Assembly (NCBI GenBank): GCA_015499995.1
Contig: JADNRV010000618.1
Span: 1-21,715, forward strand
From: Flammula alnicola
Taxonomy: Eukaryota; Basidiomycota; Agaricomycetes; Agaricales; Strophariaceae
Reading direction: 5' to 3'
Length of the DNA stretch: 21,715 nt
Below the pieces are notes generated by a model, which saw nothing but the letters and a program-made list of their open reading frames with translations, did not search any database and was not told the DNA's origin. Shown here in pieces: positions 1-9,696 of the stretch (within the stretch, counting starts at the first letter, position 1; each line of letters starts with the position of its first letter). Both the position numbers and the translations under genes were made by a program.

Positions 1-259
1 ACAATCGGCGGAGTAGTTTAGAATGCATGTACGTTAGGGTCGCATTTTCTTGCCAATGCTGCTTGGAGAACATAACAATTGGAGATATGTATGAATGGCG
101 GTGTTAGAGATGTCAGCGAAATGTCATAGGATGTCATATTGACTCTTATCGGACATCCAATTCTACAAATACAAGCTGCTGCGATATGCTTTGCTTGCTT
201 TCTTCCTTCATCTTGTAGACAACTCCTTGGTCTTTCCCTTACATCTACCGTAGCTTTCT

Positions 260-2172
260 ATGTCGATCACATCTACCATAACAAATCCTCAGGCTGGTGC
301 GGTGGCCGGGCCGGTCTCGTCCCAGTTATATCTCCTCTCACTCGCGCCCGAGTTGATTCAAACCGTCACTGACAACGTAAGTGCCCACGTTCGATGCCCA
401 ATTCCTTCAAAGATATTGAAATATTTTCCCAATAGCTAGATATTGGGGATGTAAAACAACTGCGCCTAACTTGCAAAGAGCTGGGCGAACTGCTCAGACC
501 GCAAGTCTTTCGCGTGCTCAGCATCAATGTTACGAGGAACACGCTGGAAGACGACGTTTCTAAACTTCGAACTTTGGCAACAACAAACTACCCTGCGTCC
601 TATGGAACTCGAATACTTTATATTCGTTCACTTTCTCCATCGTATGACCCATCTTACCGAGGACCTGTCTGGAAGCATGTGGAAGGAGAATGGATCGCTG
701 AGGCCCAAGCGGAAGATCCGCCGGAAGTTGCTCGTGCAGAAGAAGAGGTAAAGAGATACCTATTCAACGCAATCTCCTCGTTGAAGGGCGTCCAAACTGT
801 TGGGTGAGATATTCTGGTAGCTTTGTCCATTTATCGGAGTACTAACACTTTCGTTAGGTGGATAACCCATCGAAAAGATGACGAAAATGCTCAGAAAACA
901 GTTATGGACGCGTTGAAGACTTTGCCTAATCTTCGTTGCCTTCATGTCACCATCCCGAACTGCAAAATCCCCTTATCACTCGATTCAATATCTGGTCTTC
1001 GAGAGATTTCCATCGTTGGTACCTCTGAACAATACCACGAAGACACCCTTGACAGCCTCGCGAAATTGGTCGCGAAAACCCCTGAACTCATTTCGATCGA
1101 AATTTCAAGCAACTGGCGCTACAGTCAACCGATCAACAAAACTCAAAGCTTACACCAAGTATTCAAGTATTACCCCGTCAATGCTTCACCTCTGCGACTG
1201 CGGCATCTTGGGTTGAAAGTCTGTTTAGTTCGCTTGGACGAGATCACGATGCCACATCTTCGTCACCTCACCTCGTTGAACCTGACCAACATCGAGGACC
1301 CAAATATGCGACCACGTTATGCCATGGGTGAGGAACAAGAGGAAACGCAGATCCTGAAGGAGCAAAAGCGTTACGGATCCTCTCTGCAGGACGTCTGGAA
1401 GATGCTGACACAGGCCGACGTACGCTTGGAAGAGATCACTGTGGACGTTGTGGTCCCGTCTTTTCTGGACTACCTTTCATCGTACTCCGGCCTCAAGAAA
1501 TTGAACCTGACACCTGGCGGGTTCTTTGAAGGAACCCGCTCTGATGCGATGGCTTCAGAGTTCTTTGCCACTCCTTTTGCGAAGCATACACGATCCCTGC
1601 AGGAACTCGATATCGGTGCACTGTATGAGGGATCGTGGTGCTTTGGACCCCACAATATTTTTGCCATCTCGAACTGCCAAAACCTCAGGAAGCTCCGGAT
1701 GAGCGTCATATCGAACGAACCCAAGGCCTCAGATGTTATAGACAAAGAAGATCCGTCAAAGTCGGATAGCATTGTGAGTTGGCACTCATCACCTCTTCCA
1801 CCGTAATTCTGAAGTCCTATTCCATGGCCGTTCTAGAAACTTTTCCTCGATACCGTCGCCATATCCATGCCACGACTCGAGAGCCTGCAAATTGTCGCTG
1901 CAAATTTAGAACAACTCCGCGGTGCTTTCTGTGGCAACCCAGCTATGGCACATTTCTCTCATGCTACTCGAATTATGACAGCCAGCGTCAATCGTTACAG
2001 GGCACCGCCGTCTTGTACCCGGTTACCTGCTTTGACAATTGGCTCCGGAAGATCCTTCATCCCAACTTCAACGTTTGTCGGCAATGCTGGCGGTATGGAT
2101 GCAGAAAAAGGGGTAATGCGATATGTAGATGTCAGCCCAGCATCCAAGGAGACTGATTATATTGACTGGTAA
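260..2172 (+). CDS. F-box protein with leucine-rich region (4 exons)
   Basis: Likely substrate-receptor subunit of an SCF ubiquitin ligase. Exons by hand-splicing: 260-376, 436-803, 858-1773, 1837-2172; this gives 578 residues. All introns (59, 54, 63 nt) are GT..AG and their phases match (0, 2, 0). The ATG at 260 was chosen because it opens the frame that splices into an F-box: LYLLSLAPELIQTV at about residues 23-36, then LRLTCKELGELLRPQVF after intron 1. The rest has irregular leucine-rich segments, such as LPNLRCLHV, LRHLGLKVC, LTSLNLTNI and MPRLESLQIV, typical of fungal F-box proteins whose variable repeats select the target. The last about 80 residues are not leucine-rich and carry the least support; another intron or an earlier end is possible. 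The F-box assignment is firm; the target is unknown. No close neighbour suggests a pathway. Confidence 0.8.
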
Positions 2173-2626
2173 TCGCATTACCGGAAATTTGAATCGATCC
2201 ATCTTCAGTATGTATATGTAGGATTTATTTGCTTCTTGAATGTGTCTGCATTTTCTTTCAATAGGGTACCGGTATACCTCGCTGTTCATTGTTTGGCAAG
2301 GCAGAAATTTAAACAGTTCTTTTTTACCACCAATGTTCTTCGTGAGGATCGTGTGGGGGTAGTTATTTAAAGGCGTCATGTCAAGCAAGGGATCGAAAGC
2401 ACCATCAACATAATGGTATTCCAATATTCCGACATCGAAACTAGTTAGAAGCCAAGATAGGATACGCGGAACAGTGAAAAGGAGAACTAGAATGCCGTAT
2501 TTTTACTTTGTCGGACCTAAGTATTCAGAAAATGAAACCCTTCATATATTTGCAAGAAGGAACATATAAACCACTAAACTACACCTTGGATCCAAAATAT
2601 TATCAAGTCCAAGATCATCAATTAAT
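2173..2626. other. Intergenic, no gene recognised
   Basis: AT-rich stretch between the F-box gene and the 3' end of the FunK1 relic, which read towards each other. The only long open frame (minus strand, 2068-2424) overlaps the end of the F-box gene and matches no family I recognise. It probably holds the two 3' untranslated regions. Confidence 0.5.
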
Positions 2627-3785
2627 TTATCCACATAACCTATCTGCGACGAGAACTCTTCCACGGCTGTCTTCAAACTGCGCAACGAAGAGTGGCCATA
2701 CAAAAGCCACACTGTTGATATCCGTATCAGAGGTCTCGCCTGCCTTTCGAATTCGACTGCATGCACGGCAGTTAATATCGGCCAACCATCGAGACAACCA
2801 GAATAACAGGTGTTCGGCCAAGATCCGGTGATCTTTGAAATCGAATTGACATAGTCGCTCCTTTTCAGGCAGCTTGTCCATCATCAGGAACTAGTTCTTC
2901 GTTGCGGCACAAGCAACATAGTTAGACGTCATCCATCTGTCGAGGGGCGTTCTTCGGCGGGACTGTCCATTCTAGTACCGCAAGGAGACGAAGGGTAATA
3001 TCCACGTAAAGGCCTCCAGCTCATGTCGGTATGGTCGTTCAATCTCGCCACGCCAATACTTATCAGTCAACAAGTCGATGGCCATGAACAGAATTGTTCC
3101 CGTCCTGTCTGTTCCAGGCCTGCACGATTGTCGTCGAGAGATTCAGAGCCTCAGTGAGAGGTCATAATCACTCAGAACTCCGCATTTCAGGTTTTCGTTG
3201 TACATCCCATTCCAATGGATTGCCGTGTTCGATATTGCGACTCCAAAGGAATGCATGGGCTGCGCAAGGAGAATATTCTCATCAATAAGAAGCCAAGTGA
3301 AAAGGATAATATGCGTACACTTCACGACTTCCAACCAGGCCTTTGACAAAGTCGGCACTGGCCAGAGTTGTTAGTGGAAGCATTTCCCTCGACACCGCTA
3401 GCCTTAAAGTGCGACATCCCTCTGCGGTTATGTTCAACATTTGTGCGCCATAAAGTGACATGTCCCCGTATAATATATATACTAATAGCAGCAAGTCAGG
3501 CAGATGTTTCGATAAGAATTTCGACTCTTCACCTGCCTCGATTTGCCGACGAATATATTCAATTGTTTCCCCTTGTTCTCTCGAGCAACTTCGCCGGAGG
3601 AGATCTTATTGGCCTTGCATGGAACCCATAAGCCAAGGACAGAAGCCCGTCCTCCGAGACAGTATGCTGGGTAGGACGGCCATTCCCCGAGATCGATTTG
3701 GATTTGCTTTGAACGTTTCGGATTCAGGCCTCCCAGAGATTCAGGATCAGGATGGTCTTTTCGACCCAAGAAGCAGGTAGAGATC
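2627..3785 (-). pseudogene. Decayed FunK1-type fungal protein kinase
   Basis: Read on the minus strand, fragments follow FunK1 kinase order. RKDHPDPESL and KRSKQIQID lie near 3700-3769, then a glycine-loop-like YCLGGRASVLG near 3640, VAREN near 3580, and SREMLPLTTLASADF near 3360-3400. A catalytic-loop remnant IEHGNP lies at about 3216-3233, then KCGVLSDYDLS (the D-D/F-DL metal-binding region) at about 3150-3180. [13 protein letters not shown] follows at 3068-3106, then [12 protein letters not shown] and a C-terminal tail ending at 2627. FunK1 kinases are an expanded Agaricomycete family of unknown substrates. The gene is broken: one continuous frame carries TGA at 3143-3145, TAG at 2972-2974 and TAG at 2891-2893. 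Around the catalytic loop a few bases are missing, which shifts the frame, and another shift separates ASADF from KAWLEVVKC. No GT..AG introns remove these stops. The 5' boundary is uncertain; weaker N-terminal remnants may reach about 4150. Confidence 0.8.
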
Positions 3786-4174
3786 CTCTTCCCCCGTTCC
3801 TCCCGAGAGTCATTTGCAGCCTAAACAACCTGATCGGTCAACCTGACGCATTGGAAGGCAATGGAGAGCTCGTACGACTCGCTGAAGGCGAAGAGTGGAA
3901 GAGGAGGTAAGAGGAGCCGGTTTGACTTCAGTTTGATCTTTGTTGTACTTAGATCCTATGTTTTACGTAAATAATTCTAGCCGAGAATATATCGCGGACT
4001 CGATCCCAACCACAACAACTGCCCTTCCAGAAATATGCTCGAACGACATATTAGAAGCTCTTGTAAAATATCTGTCAGCCACGAACCTATGGCGCCCGCC
4101 ATATATGCAATTCTTTTCTTCTGAATAAACTTCAAGCTCCAAGATTTGCTCAGGCAACTTTCAATATCCTGCCA
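3786..4174. other. Intergenic or eroded N-terminal part of the FunK1 relic
   Basis: About 390 bases between the recognisable FunK1 fragments and the next plus-strand gene. Minus-strand frames at 3963-4213 could be remnants of the kinase N-terminus, but I see no diagnostic motif. It must also contain the promoter of the gene starting at 4175. Confidence 0.35.
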
Positions 4175-5248
4175 ATGCCTGAACTCAAGCTGATAATTTT
4201 CGCATCTTTTCACTACTTGGTTTGCATCTGGGTTTTTCTCAAATGCTTTCTCTCTTTCTCTCAGAAGAAACCATCTCCTGAGGAATCTCTGGACGTCGAC
4301 GCGATTGCTGTGGAAGTCGTACCCACGAACGCTCTGGCATCGACGGCGGACACGCCTGCCACAACGAGGGCTTCATCCAGCGATGATGTCAGCTATACCC
4401 TGCATCTTGCGCAGTCTTTCGACAAAGGGGGATTGGAGAGTTGCACTACGCTACCTGATAGGAACTCGTTTGGTGAGTCTTTTTGTCGCAGCCCCAGTGC
4501 GTGTACTTAATTCATTTGCTCCAAATTCTTGTCTATATAGCCCGTTCCAAGTACATGGAGCGAAAAACTCTCTCCCAGCCGAATTTACAAATTTGTGAAG
4601 ATGATGTATTCTTTGGAGCGCCTTCAACGACGGGGGACAACCTCAATGTCAGGGTTTCCAACAACTTTAGTGAAGGTAGCACACGCGCCTGCACTTGACA
4701 CCAGCATCTACTTAAACGCCAATTTTACAGACGATAACAGAGGGAGTGATGAATCATATGGCGGTTCACACGAATCACCTTTGGCTGCTGGCCATAACCT
4801 TTCGCCTTCTGGAGTCGTGACTGATTTCGAGCAGGCGACTGTTCTTGACGACAGTGTCATCTTCGACATATTATCCTCTCTCGATTCTGATAGCGACAGT
4901 GCGAGCTATGACGCCGATACGAGCGACGAATTCTTACGAGGCAGCCTCTGCGACTCGTCCCTGGACTGCTCGTTGCCGGACTGGATACAGGCCGCTGACT
5001 CGAACTGGAAGAACGAGGTCGCGACTGCGATGGATGCCTTCAGGACGTGTAGGGCTGACGACGAAGGCATTCTCTCGCTGCTACCCAAGTCGAACAAAAC
5101 AAACTCGGAAAGCCGCCGTATGTCTCACGGGAAGCAACTGCGAGAGATTCAGGAGTGGAGGAACGATTTTGGCCCCGAAAGCGAGATCACATCGGAATCT
5201 CCGCTTGATGCTGACTGCGAAGTCGCTTCTTTCTTTCAGTTTCCTTGA
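4175..5248 (+). CDS. Acidic hypothetical protein with hydrophobic N-terminus (3 exons)
   Basis: I do not recognise the family. Exons 4175-4472, 4541-4675 and 4731-5248 join in phase 1 at both introns (68 and 55 nt, GT..AG) to give 316 residues. Residues about 5-30 (IIFASFHYLVCIWVFLKCF) are hydrophobic and could be a signal anchor, followed by KK and then a soluble Ser/Thr/Asp-rich chain. The middle and C-terminal parts are strongly acidic (for example SSLDSDSDSASYDADTSDEF) with a basic/polar patch near the end (RRMSHGKQLREIQEWRNDFG). It reads as largely disordered. The start is uncertain: the pyrimidine tract ending in ctctcag just before AAGAAACC (about 4263) resembles a splice acceptor, so the hydrophobic N-terminus could be intronic and the true first exon elsewhere. 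The splice logic of exons 1-3 is good; the function is unknown. Confidence 0.6.
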
Positions 5249-5523
5249 TATTCTGGCAATCACATTAGTACTAGATGCCTGGAACACTTGTCGATTTTTC
5301 GAGTCTGCATGTATTTCGATTCGATTGATTCGTTTTCACATCGATTGTCCCTGTCTTTCATTCTCCATCCTTGTTGAAAGCGGAGATTTTTCTGTTTTGA
5401 CGACGGCTGCCATATCAGACCAAGTAGTTTCACATTACATGATGTCACGTCCACGTCATTGCAAGTGCTGCGACACAACGCTGGCATCTTGCTGTGTACC
5501 CTTCCCCATCTTGTTTCGCCACA

Positions 5524-6668
5524 ATGCAAAGTCCAAGCCAGGAGATCCACGCCGTGATAGAACTTGTCAACTCAGCTGTCTCGCCCGATATCCAAAAGGC
5601 GGCTATCAACAGATACTTCACGTCTGATGCTGGCTTTCGCAACCCTTGGTACGCGGTTAAACCTGGCCCACTTTCGCGCGAGAGCATTCTTGGTATCTAT
5701 CAGTGAGTGATGCGGTTTACGTGCCGAGTTTGAGCAGACGATAAACTGATCAAACTTTTTAGATGGTACCGGACAGTGTCGCCCCGCATTGATACAGATA
5801 TACGCGATGTCGGTGCGCATCGTAGTTCTTCGTTTTTGATACTAGGAAGAATTGACATTGTCTTCCAAAAGTGTATGATAGGTTGCATGATAAGGTATAC
5901 GTGGAACTTGTCCAGTTATACCATATTCGATTCTCGCCTTTCAAGCCTGCGCCCTGCCGGTGAGTGTTTTTTTTTGTTGAAGATAATATCTCATTCTAAA
6001 GTCTGCCAATTGTTCAGGATATTTTCACGCCTTGTCCTCCGGCATGAAAACGGATTTCACTATATAGCCATGCAAGAAGATTTCCTCCACCCCGATGTGA
6101 GCTTGTCTTGGTCCTTAATCACGGGCGATATTCTGACCTTTCCTAGGATATCGCAACATCCTATCTCTCGTATTTGGGCCCCCTTGTCAGGATGTGGTTG
6201 TCTGGGAGTGCACTGATCTCGAATTTGTGTACGAAGGGCGCACAGGTGCTCGGTATCTGGCGTGCTGCTCCTGGAGTTGACCACGTGAACATCGAGGATG
6301 TCCCTACAAAGCCATACAAGCCTCGTCCGGGAGAAGGCCGACTGAAACATAAAATACGCCGCGAGGTCTCAAGGTCTGCCAAACAAGCAGAGCAAGGCCA
6401 AGGTAGCGACGATATTGGGGCGTTCAGCCGGGCTGAAGCCGTATTTTTTGAAGGAGAGGGATATCACTCTGGCTTCGATTCGGAGACTGGTTCCGTTGGA
6501 TCTGGTGCGACGAGATTTGGCGGAGCTCCATTAGCGGCACGCCGGTTTTCAGCGCCCGAAAGCGCAGCCAAGAACAAGGAACAGACTGGCAATATCAGCG
6601 TCCGAGAGAGAAGTGAATACAGCGATTCTGCCATGGGCAGCATGCCAGAAGCTAAAAAACGCGATTAG
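5524..6668 (+). CDS. SigF-like NTF2-like domain protein (5 exons)
   Basis: Exons 5524-5702, 5763-5812, 5872-5959, 6018-6096 and 6147-6668, with introns of 50-60 nt, give 305 residues. The splicing is supported by the continuous conserved core it creates: NRYFTSDAGFRNPWYAV and WYRTVSPRIDTDIRDV, then VYDRLHDKVYVELVQLYHIR, FSPFKPAPCR, RLVLRHENGFHYIAMQEDFLHPD and SYLGPLVRMWL. This matches an uncharacterised fungal family with an NTF2/SnoaL-type cone fold that databases call SigF-like; the family name is from memory. The domain covers about residues 10-165 and ends in a hydrophobic helix (about 140-165). Residues 180-305 are low-complexity, rich in Gly, Ser and charged residues, and probably disordered. 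Such cone folds bind small molecules or act in small-molecule metabolism, but no catalytic residues can be assigned here. The 5' intergenic gap is about 275 bases. Confidence 0.75.
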
Positions 6669-7062
6669 CTCTTTCTTTTCCATTTCTTCTTGCTATGTTA
6701 AGCAGACGTCTGCAACTTTGTCTTGTTTCGCATTTCGATTTTTTTTTGCTAGAACAGCCAAACGTGCGTATATATATACGAGTACAATGAACCTTTTTGT
6801 ATATTAAATGTGAAGTGCCCTTAGAGTCTTTTCGCTCCAAGTCCATTATGTAGTCGATTCGGTTTACCGCCCATAGTGCTGGGTATGTTACCTGCCCGGC
6901 AAAACCCGAAATGGCATTTCTCGAGTGTTGTCGTCAACCTCCTGGACACAAATCTATACCGTGTACCACACAATCTTGCAGGAGCATAGCTATGCATGTT
7001 TCAAGCAAATTTGTCCCTTTAGAATTTTTTCAACTGGTCTTGAAACGGTGTAATAAATGAGA

Positions 7063-7327
7063 ATGTTATCTGCCACAGCCAAATTTGTCTCTCGCAGTGT
7101 CTCAAATGACTATTTGTCAATTTATGCACCCAAATCTTATTTTTGAGCCTTGAAATTTCGCATGAGTGTAGCTTAGAATGTAAATAAAATAATTGTCTCT
7201 TCAATTTTTTAAAATTTTCAGCTCGAGCTGTGGAAGACGGTGCAATCTGGTGCAATGTTATCTGCCACGGCCAATGTTATCTGCCATTACCATATTTGGC
7301 CATATTTGGCTGGCATGTTATCTGCCA
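7063..7327 (+). repeat. Four exact copies of ATGTTATCTGCCA
   Basis: Exact copies start at 7063, 7255, 7274 and 7315, and a two-mismatch copy (ATGTTACCTGCCC) starts at 6885. On the other strand the motif is TGGCAGATAACAT, containing AGATAA, which fits the WGATAR consensus of fungal GATA factors. The copies at 7063 and 7255 lie inside a longer imperfect direct repeat beginning ACGGTG (7045-7082 versus 7237-7274, about three quarters identical by eye), so at least part of the array arose by duplication. Confidence 0.8.
7290..7309. promoter_or_regulatory. Two abutting CArG-type boxes
   Basis: CCATATTTGG occurs twice with no spacer (7290-7299 and 7300-7309). Each fits CC(A/T)6GG, the site class bound by SRF/Mcm1-type MADS-box proteins. 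The 10-base period puts both on one face of the helix. Function is inferred from the consensus only; a simple tandem duplication would look the same. Confidence 0.35.
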
Positions 7328-7600
7328 TCCCCTCCTCAAGAGCCCTTTTCTGTCCAGTTTCAGCAGATGGTCCACAGGGTTTTTGTGTTCAAAAGGTTTA
7401 GATATATACATAGAATACTCATAATTAATTGCAGGTCCGTAGGTAAATTAGTAAAGGTGGTAGCTCAAATTATGTCTCCTACCCGCCCAGAAACAGCAAA
7501 TTCTCGAGCTTGATGCGCGCAAAGTGCGCCGGGAAAAAACCCAAAAATCAGAAAAATTGACAGGATCGCAGAATCAAGCTAGGATATCGATTGGCAAAAA

Positions 7601-7672
7601 AAAATCAGTCCATCTCTGAAATCTCTCTTTTTCTCTCTTTTTCTCTTCCTTTTTCCTTCTTTTTCCTCTTTC
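7601..7672 (+). promoter_or_regulatory. Pyrimidine-rich tract
   Basis: A nearly pure C/T run of CTCTTTTT-type units on the plus strand, about 330 bases before the F-box start codon at 7996. CT-rich tracts are common in fungal core promoters upstream of transcription starts. It may serve the F-box gene or a small transcript starting near 7687. Confidence 0.4.
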
Positions 7673-7940
7673 GGATACCCAGTAGTATGATGGGAGAACC
7701 GTCGATTCTCCTCGTTGCTGGCAGTTCTTTCCGGAAAAGGTAAGTCCGACGCGTCCCCCAAATTCCTCCCACGGTTCACAGCCTCTTTGGAATCAGGCGA
7801 CGTGACAGACGAGTCATGATTTTGGTAACCGGCACGGTCGCGCCTCGCCGCCTTGACGAAGAGTCACCTATGAAATCCTCGCCCCGCCCACGAGGCTGTG
7901 CATCTGCCAACAGATCCTTCAACATTGACTAGGTTCGGAC

Positions 7941-7948
7941 TATATAAA
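7941..7948 (+). promoter_or_regulatory. TATA box (tatataaa)
   Basis: TATATAAAGG lies 55 bases upstream of the ATG at 7996, a suitable place for a fungal TATA element with a short 5' leader. It supports 7996 as the start codon of the F-box gene. Confidence 0.6.
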
Positions 7949-7995
7949 GGTCCTCTCTATGAGATGGACATTGCAAACCATACTCGAACTCGAAC

Positions 7996-9285
7996 ATGGC
8001 ACCCAGATCGAACAAGCGCGCGAAACATATCCACCTCAGTGACGTCTCCACGAAAAAAAAAAAAGAAGTCGAATCTGCAACTGCACCAGCAAATGCTTGC
8101 GCCGCTTTCTCTAACGATACCTGCAAGGTTCTAGAGCTTCCTCTTGAACTTCTCATGGAGATCGTCTCGTACTTCAAATGTATTCCTGTCGCTGTGACCC
8201 CAAAGGCCTTCGTCAGTGCTGGGTTTAGCTATTATCATCTCGTGTCGGAGGAGTATCTCGAGAGAACGGACGCGCTGCGGGCTCTTTCGCAGACCTGCAA
8301 GTTGTGGCGGCATATTATCTTCCCGCTTCTTTGGGAACGTCTCGAGGTCTGCGCGAGTCACTCGGCGTCCGGAGCGTGGTATAAAGTACTCGGAGACGCC
8401 TTGGTTAGGAAGAGCACCTTGGTTTCACGGAATCCAGAACTCGCCTCTCATGTTCGGTATGCTTGCAGACCTCTTTACTCCGTTCTCATATAAATATACA
8501 GCTAACGGCTGTAAACAGGAGCATGAGTGTTTCGATAACTCGTTATTCAACAGCGTCCGTCCTTCCAGCGCTCATTCGTGGCATTGAGGCCGTTCCCAAT
8601 ATGCACACCCTGCAAATTATTAAAGCGCATCATAAGATGTCCTCCACGCTCAAAGATGCTTTTGAAGGCCATATCTTCCCTCAAGTGCGAACTATCGTTC
8701 TCCCAACCCACGCTCATAATATCTTGAGGTGTTGCCCGGAGGTCCGGAGGGTGGTCTGCAACGACTGGGATGATTCCAGCAAGATCATAAGCGCAATTGC
8801 TAAATCATGCCCGAAAGTGGACGAGCTTGAAAACTTCCGAGGGGACGCGAGACTCATGAAAAGTATGCAATTTTTTCCGTGTCAATTTTTTTTGCCTCGT
8901 TTTAATGAGATTGTTAAATAGGGCTTGCGAAGGCAGCCCCACAGTTGCGCTCAATCACATTTTGCAGTGCGATGCCAACAGTCAGTATCTACGCCATATG
9001 ACCATGTTATATCCGTCTTAACTGTCATGCCTTCTTCAGACTTACCTTGAACCACTTACTTCGTTGAGGGGATTGATTCATATCACGTTATACAGCAATT
9101 GTCCGTCTTTCGACCATGCCCTGCAAGATGGCGTCAATGTTGCCTGCGTCAAATTGGCGAAACAAATCGTGCATAAATCTGCACCGCGAGCAGCTCGGAA
9201 AAGCGTTACTCTCGAATACCAATCCTGGAATTATGAACGTAAAGAATTCGACAAGTGGGCGAAGACGATCGACGACGGCTTATAG
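7996..9285 (+). CDS. F-box protein (4 exons)
   Basis: Likely SCF ubiquitin ligase adaptor. Exons 7996-8456, 8519-8862, 8922-8980 and 9040-9285, introns 62, 59 and 59 nt with matching phases, give 369 residues. The N-terminus carries a bipartite basic stretch (KRAK...KKKK, residues about 7-24), a possible nuclear signal. The F-box begins near residue 45 (VLELPLELLMEIVSYF) and continues after a short insert with LRALSQTCKLWRHIIFPLLW (about residues 92-111). The rest has weak leucine-rich character (MHTLQIIKAH, LRSITFCSAMP, LEPLTSLRGLIHITL), fitting a substrate-binding region. The lysine run is coded by 12 consecutive A (8053-8064), a slippage-prone site. The TATA box 55 bases upstream fixes the start. 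Identity as an F-box protein is firm; the target is unknown, and I saw no obvious close kinship to the first F-box protein beyond the domain. Confidence 0.82.
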
Positions 9286-9696
9286 ACTGAGTAATATATT
9301 CCCATTTTGTCTGGCTCGTTTGTCTACATACTACCGCGCAACTACCGCCCCAATACCGCCCTCCCGCCAACCCATGACAACGAACATATAGTAGTATTGT
9401 ATATCTCGGCGCTTGTGTCCTATTATACCCCTCTCCTTTCTTGTACCTCGAAGGGCTCCCGCAAAGCTGTCTAGTAGCTCGCCTTGTTTGAATCGATAAA
9501 AATATCAATCTCGATTCCGTCCGATAGTAACCGGGGGAGTCGGGTGCTCTTGCGTCCTCGGTGCTGTTTTAAGTTTCTCGTGACATCATTTCTGATTACG
9601 TAATATCATGTTCATTTGCAGCGATTCAAAAGTGTCTCTGTTTCTCCCTCCGTCTTTCCTTTACTCTAGAACCCAACGTTAATATCTCTCGGGAGC
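9286..9696. other. Intergenic, F-box 3' end and IMD-gene promoter
   Basis: No ORF of note. It contains a short CCGCC-rich patch (about 9330-9370) and a pyrimidine-rich stretch (about 9637-9665) shortly before the ATG at 9697, consistent with the core promoter of the IMD-domain gene. Confidence 0.5.

Larger units (their letters stand above)
6669..7995. other. Long non-coding interval with repeats and promoter of the next gene
   Basis: No convincing coding exon. In order it holds the 3' end of the NTF2-like gene, an AT-rich zone with diverged direct repeats (about 7005-7330), two abutting CArG-type boxes (7290-7309), a pyrimidine tract (7601-7672) and a TATA box (7941). A short ORF at 7687 that could splice to 7932 is described under findings. 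Confidence 0.6.

Noticed and set aside
4845..5627. A 260-residue plus-strand open frame
   Set aside because: It is an out-of-frame shadow across exon 3 of the acidic hypothetical gene and the first exon of the NTF2-like gene; the spliced models explain both parts better.
6892..7533. Terminal inverted repeats (CCCGGC with CTCGAG 19 bases later, seen on both sides)
   Set aside because: The two short words share their spacing, but the 19 bases between them match at only about two positions, so an inverted repeat is not supported.
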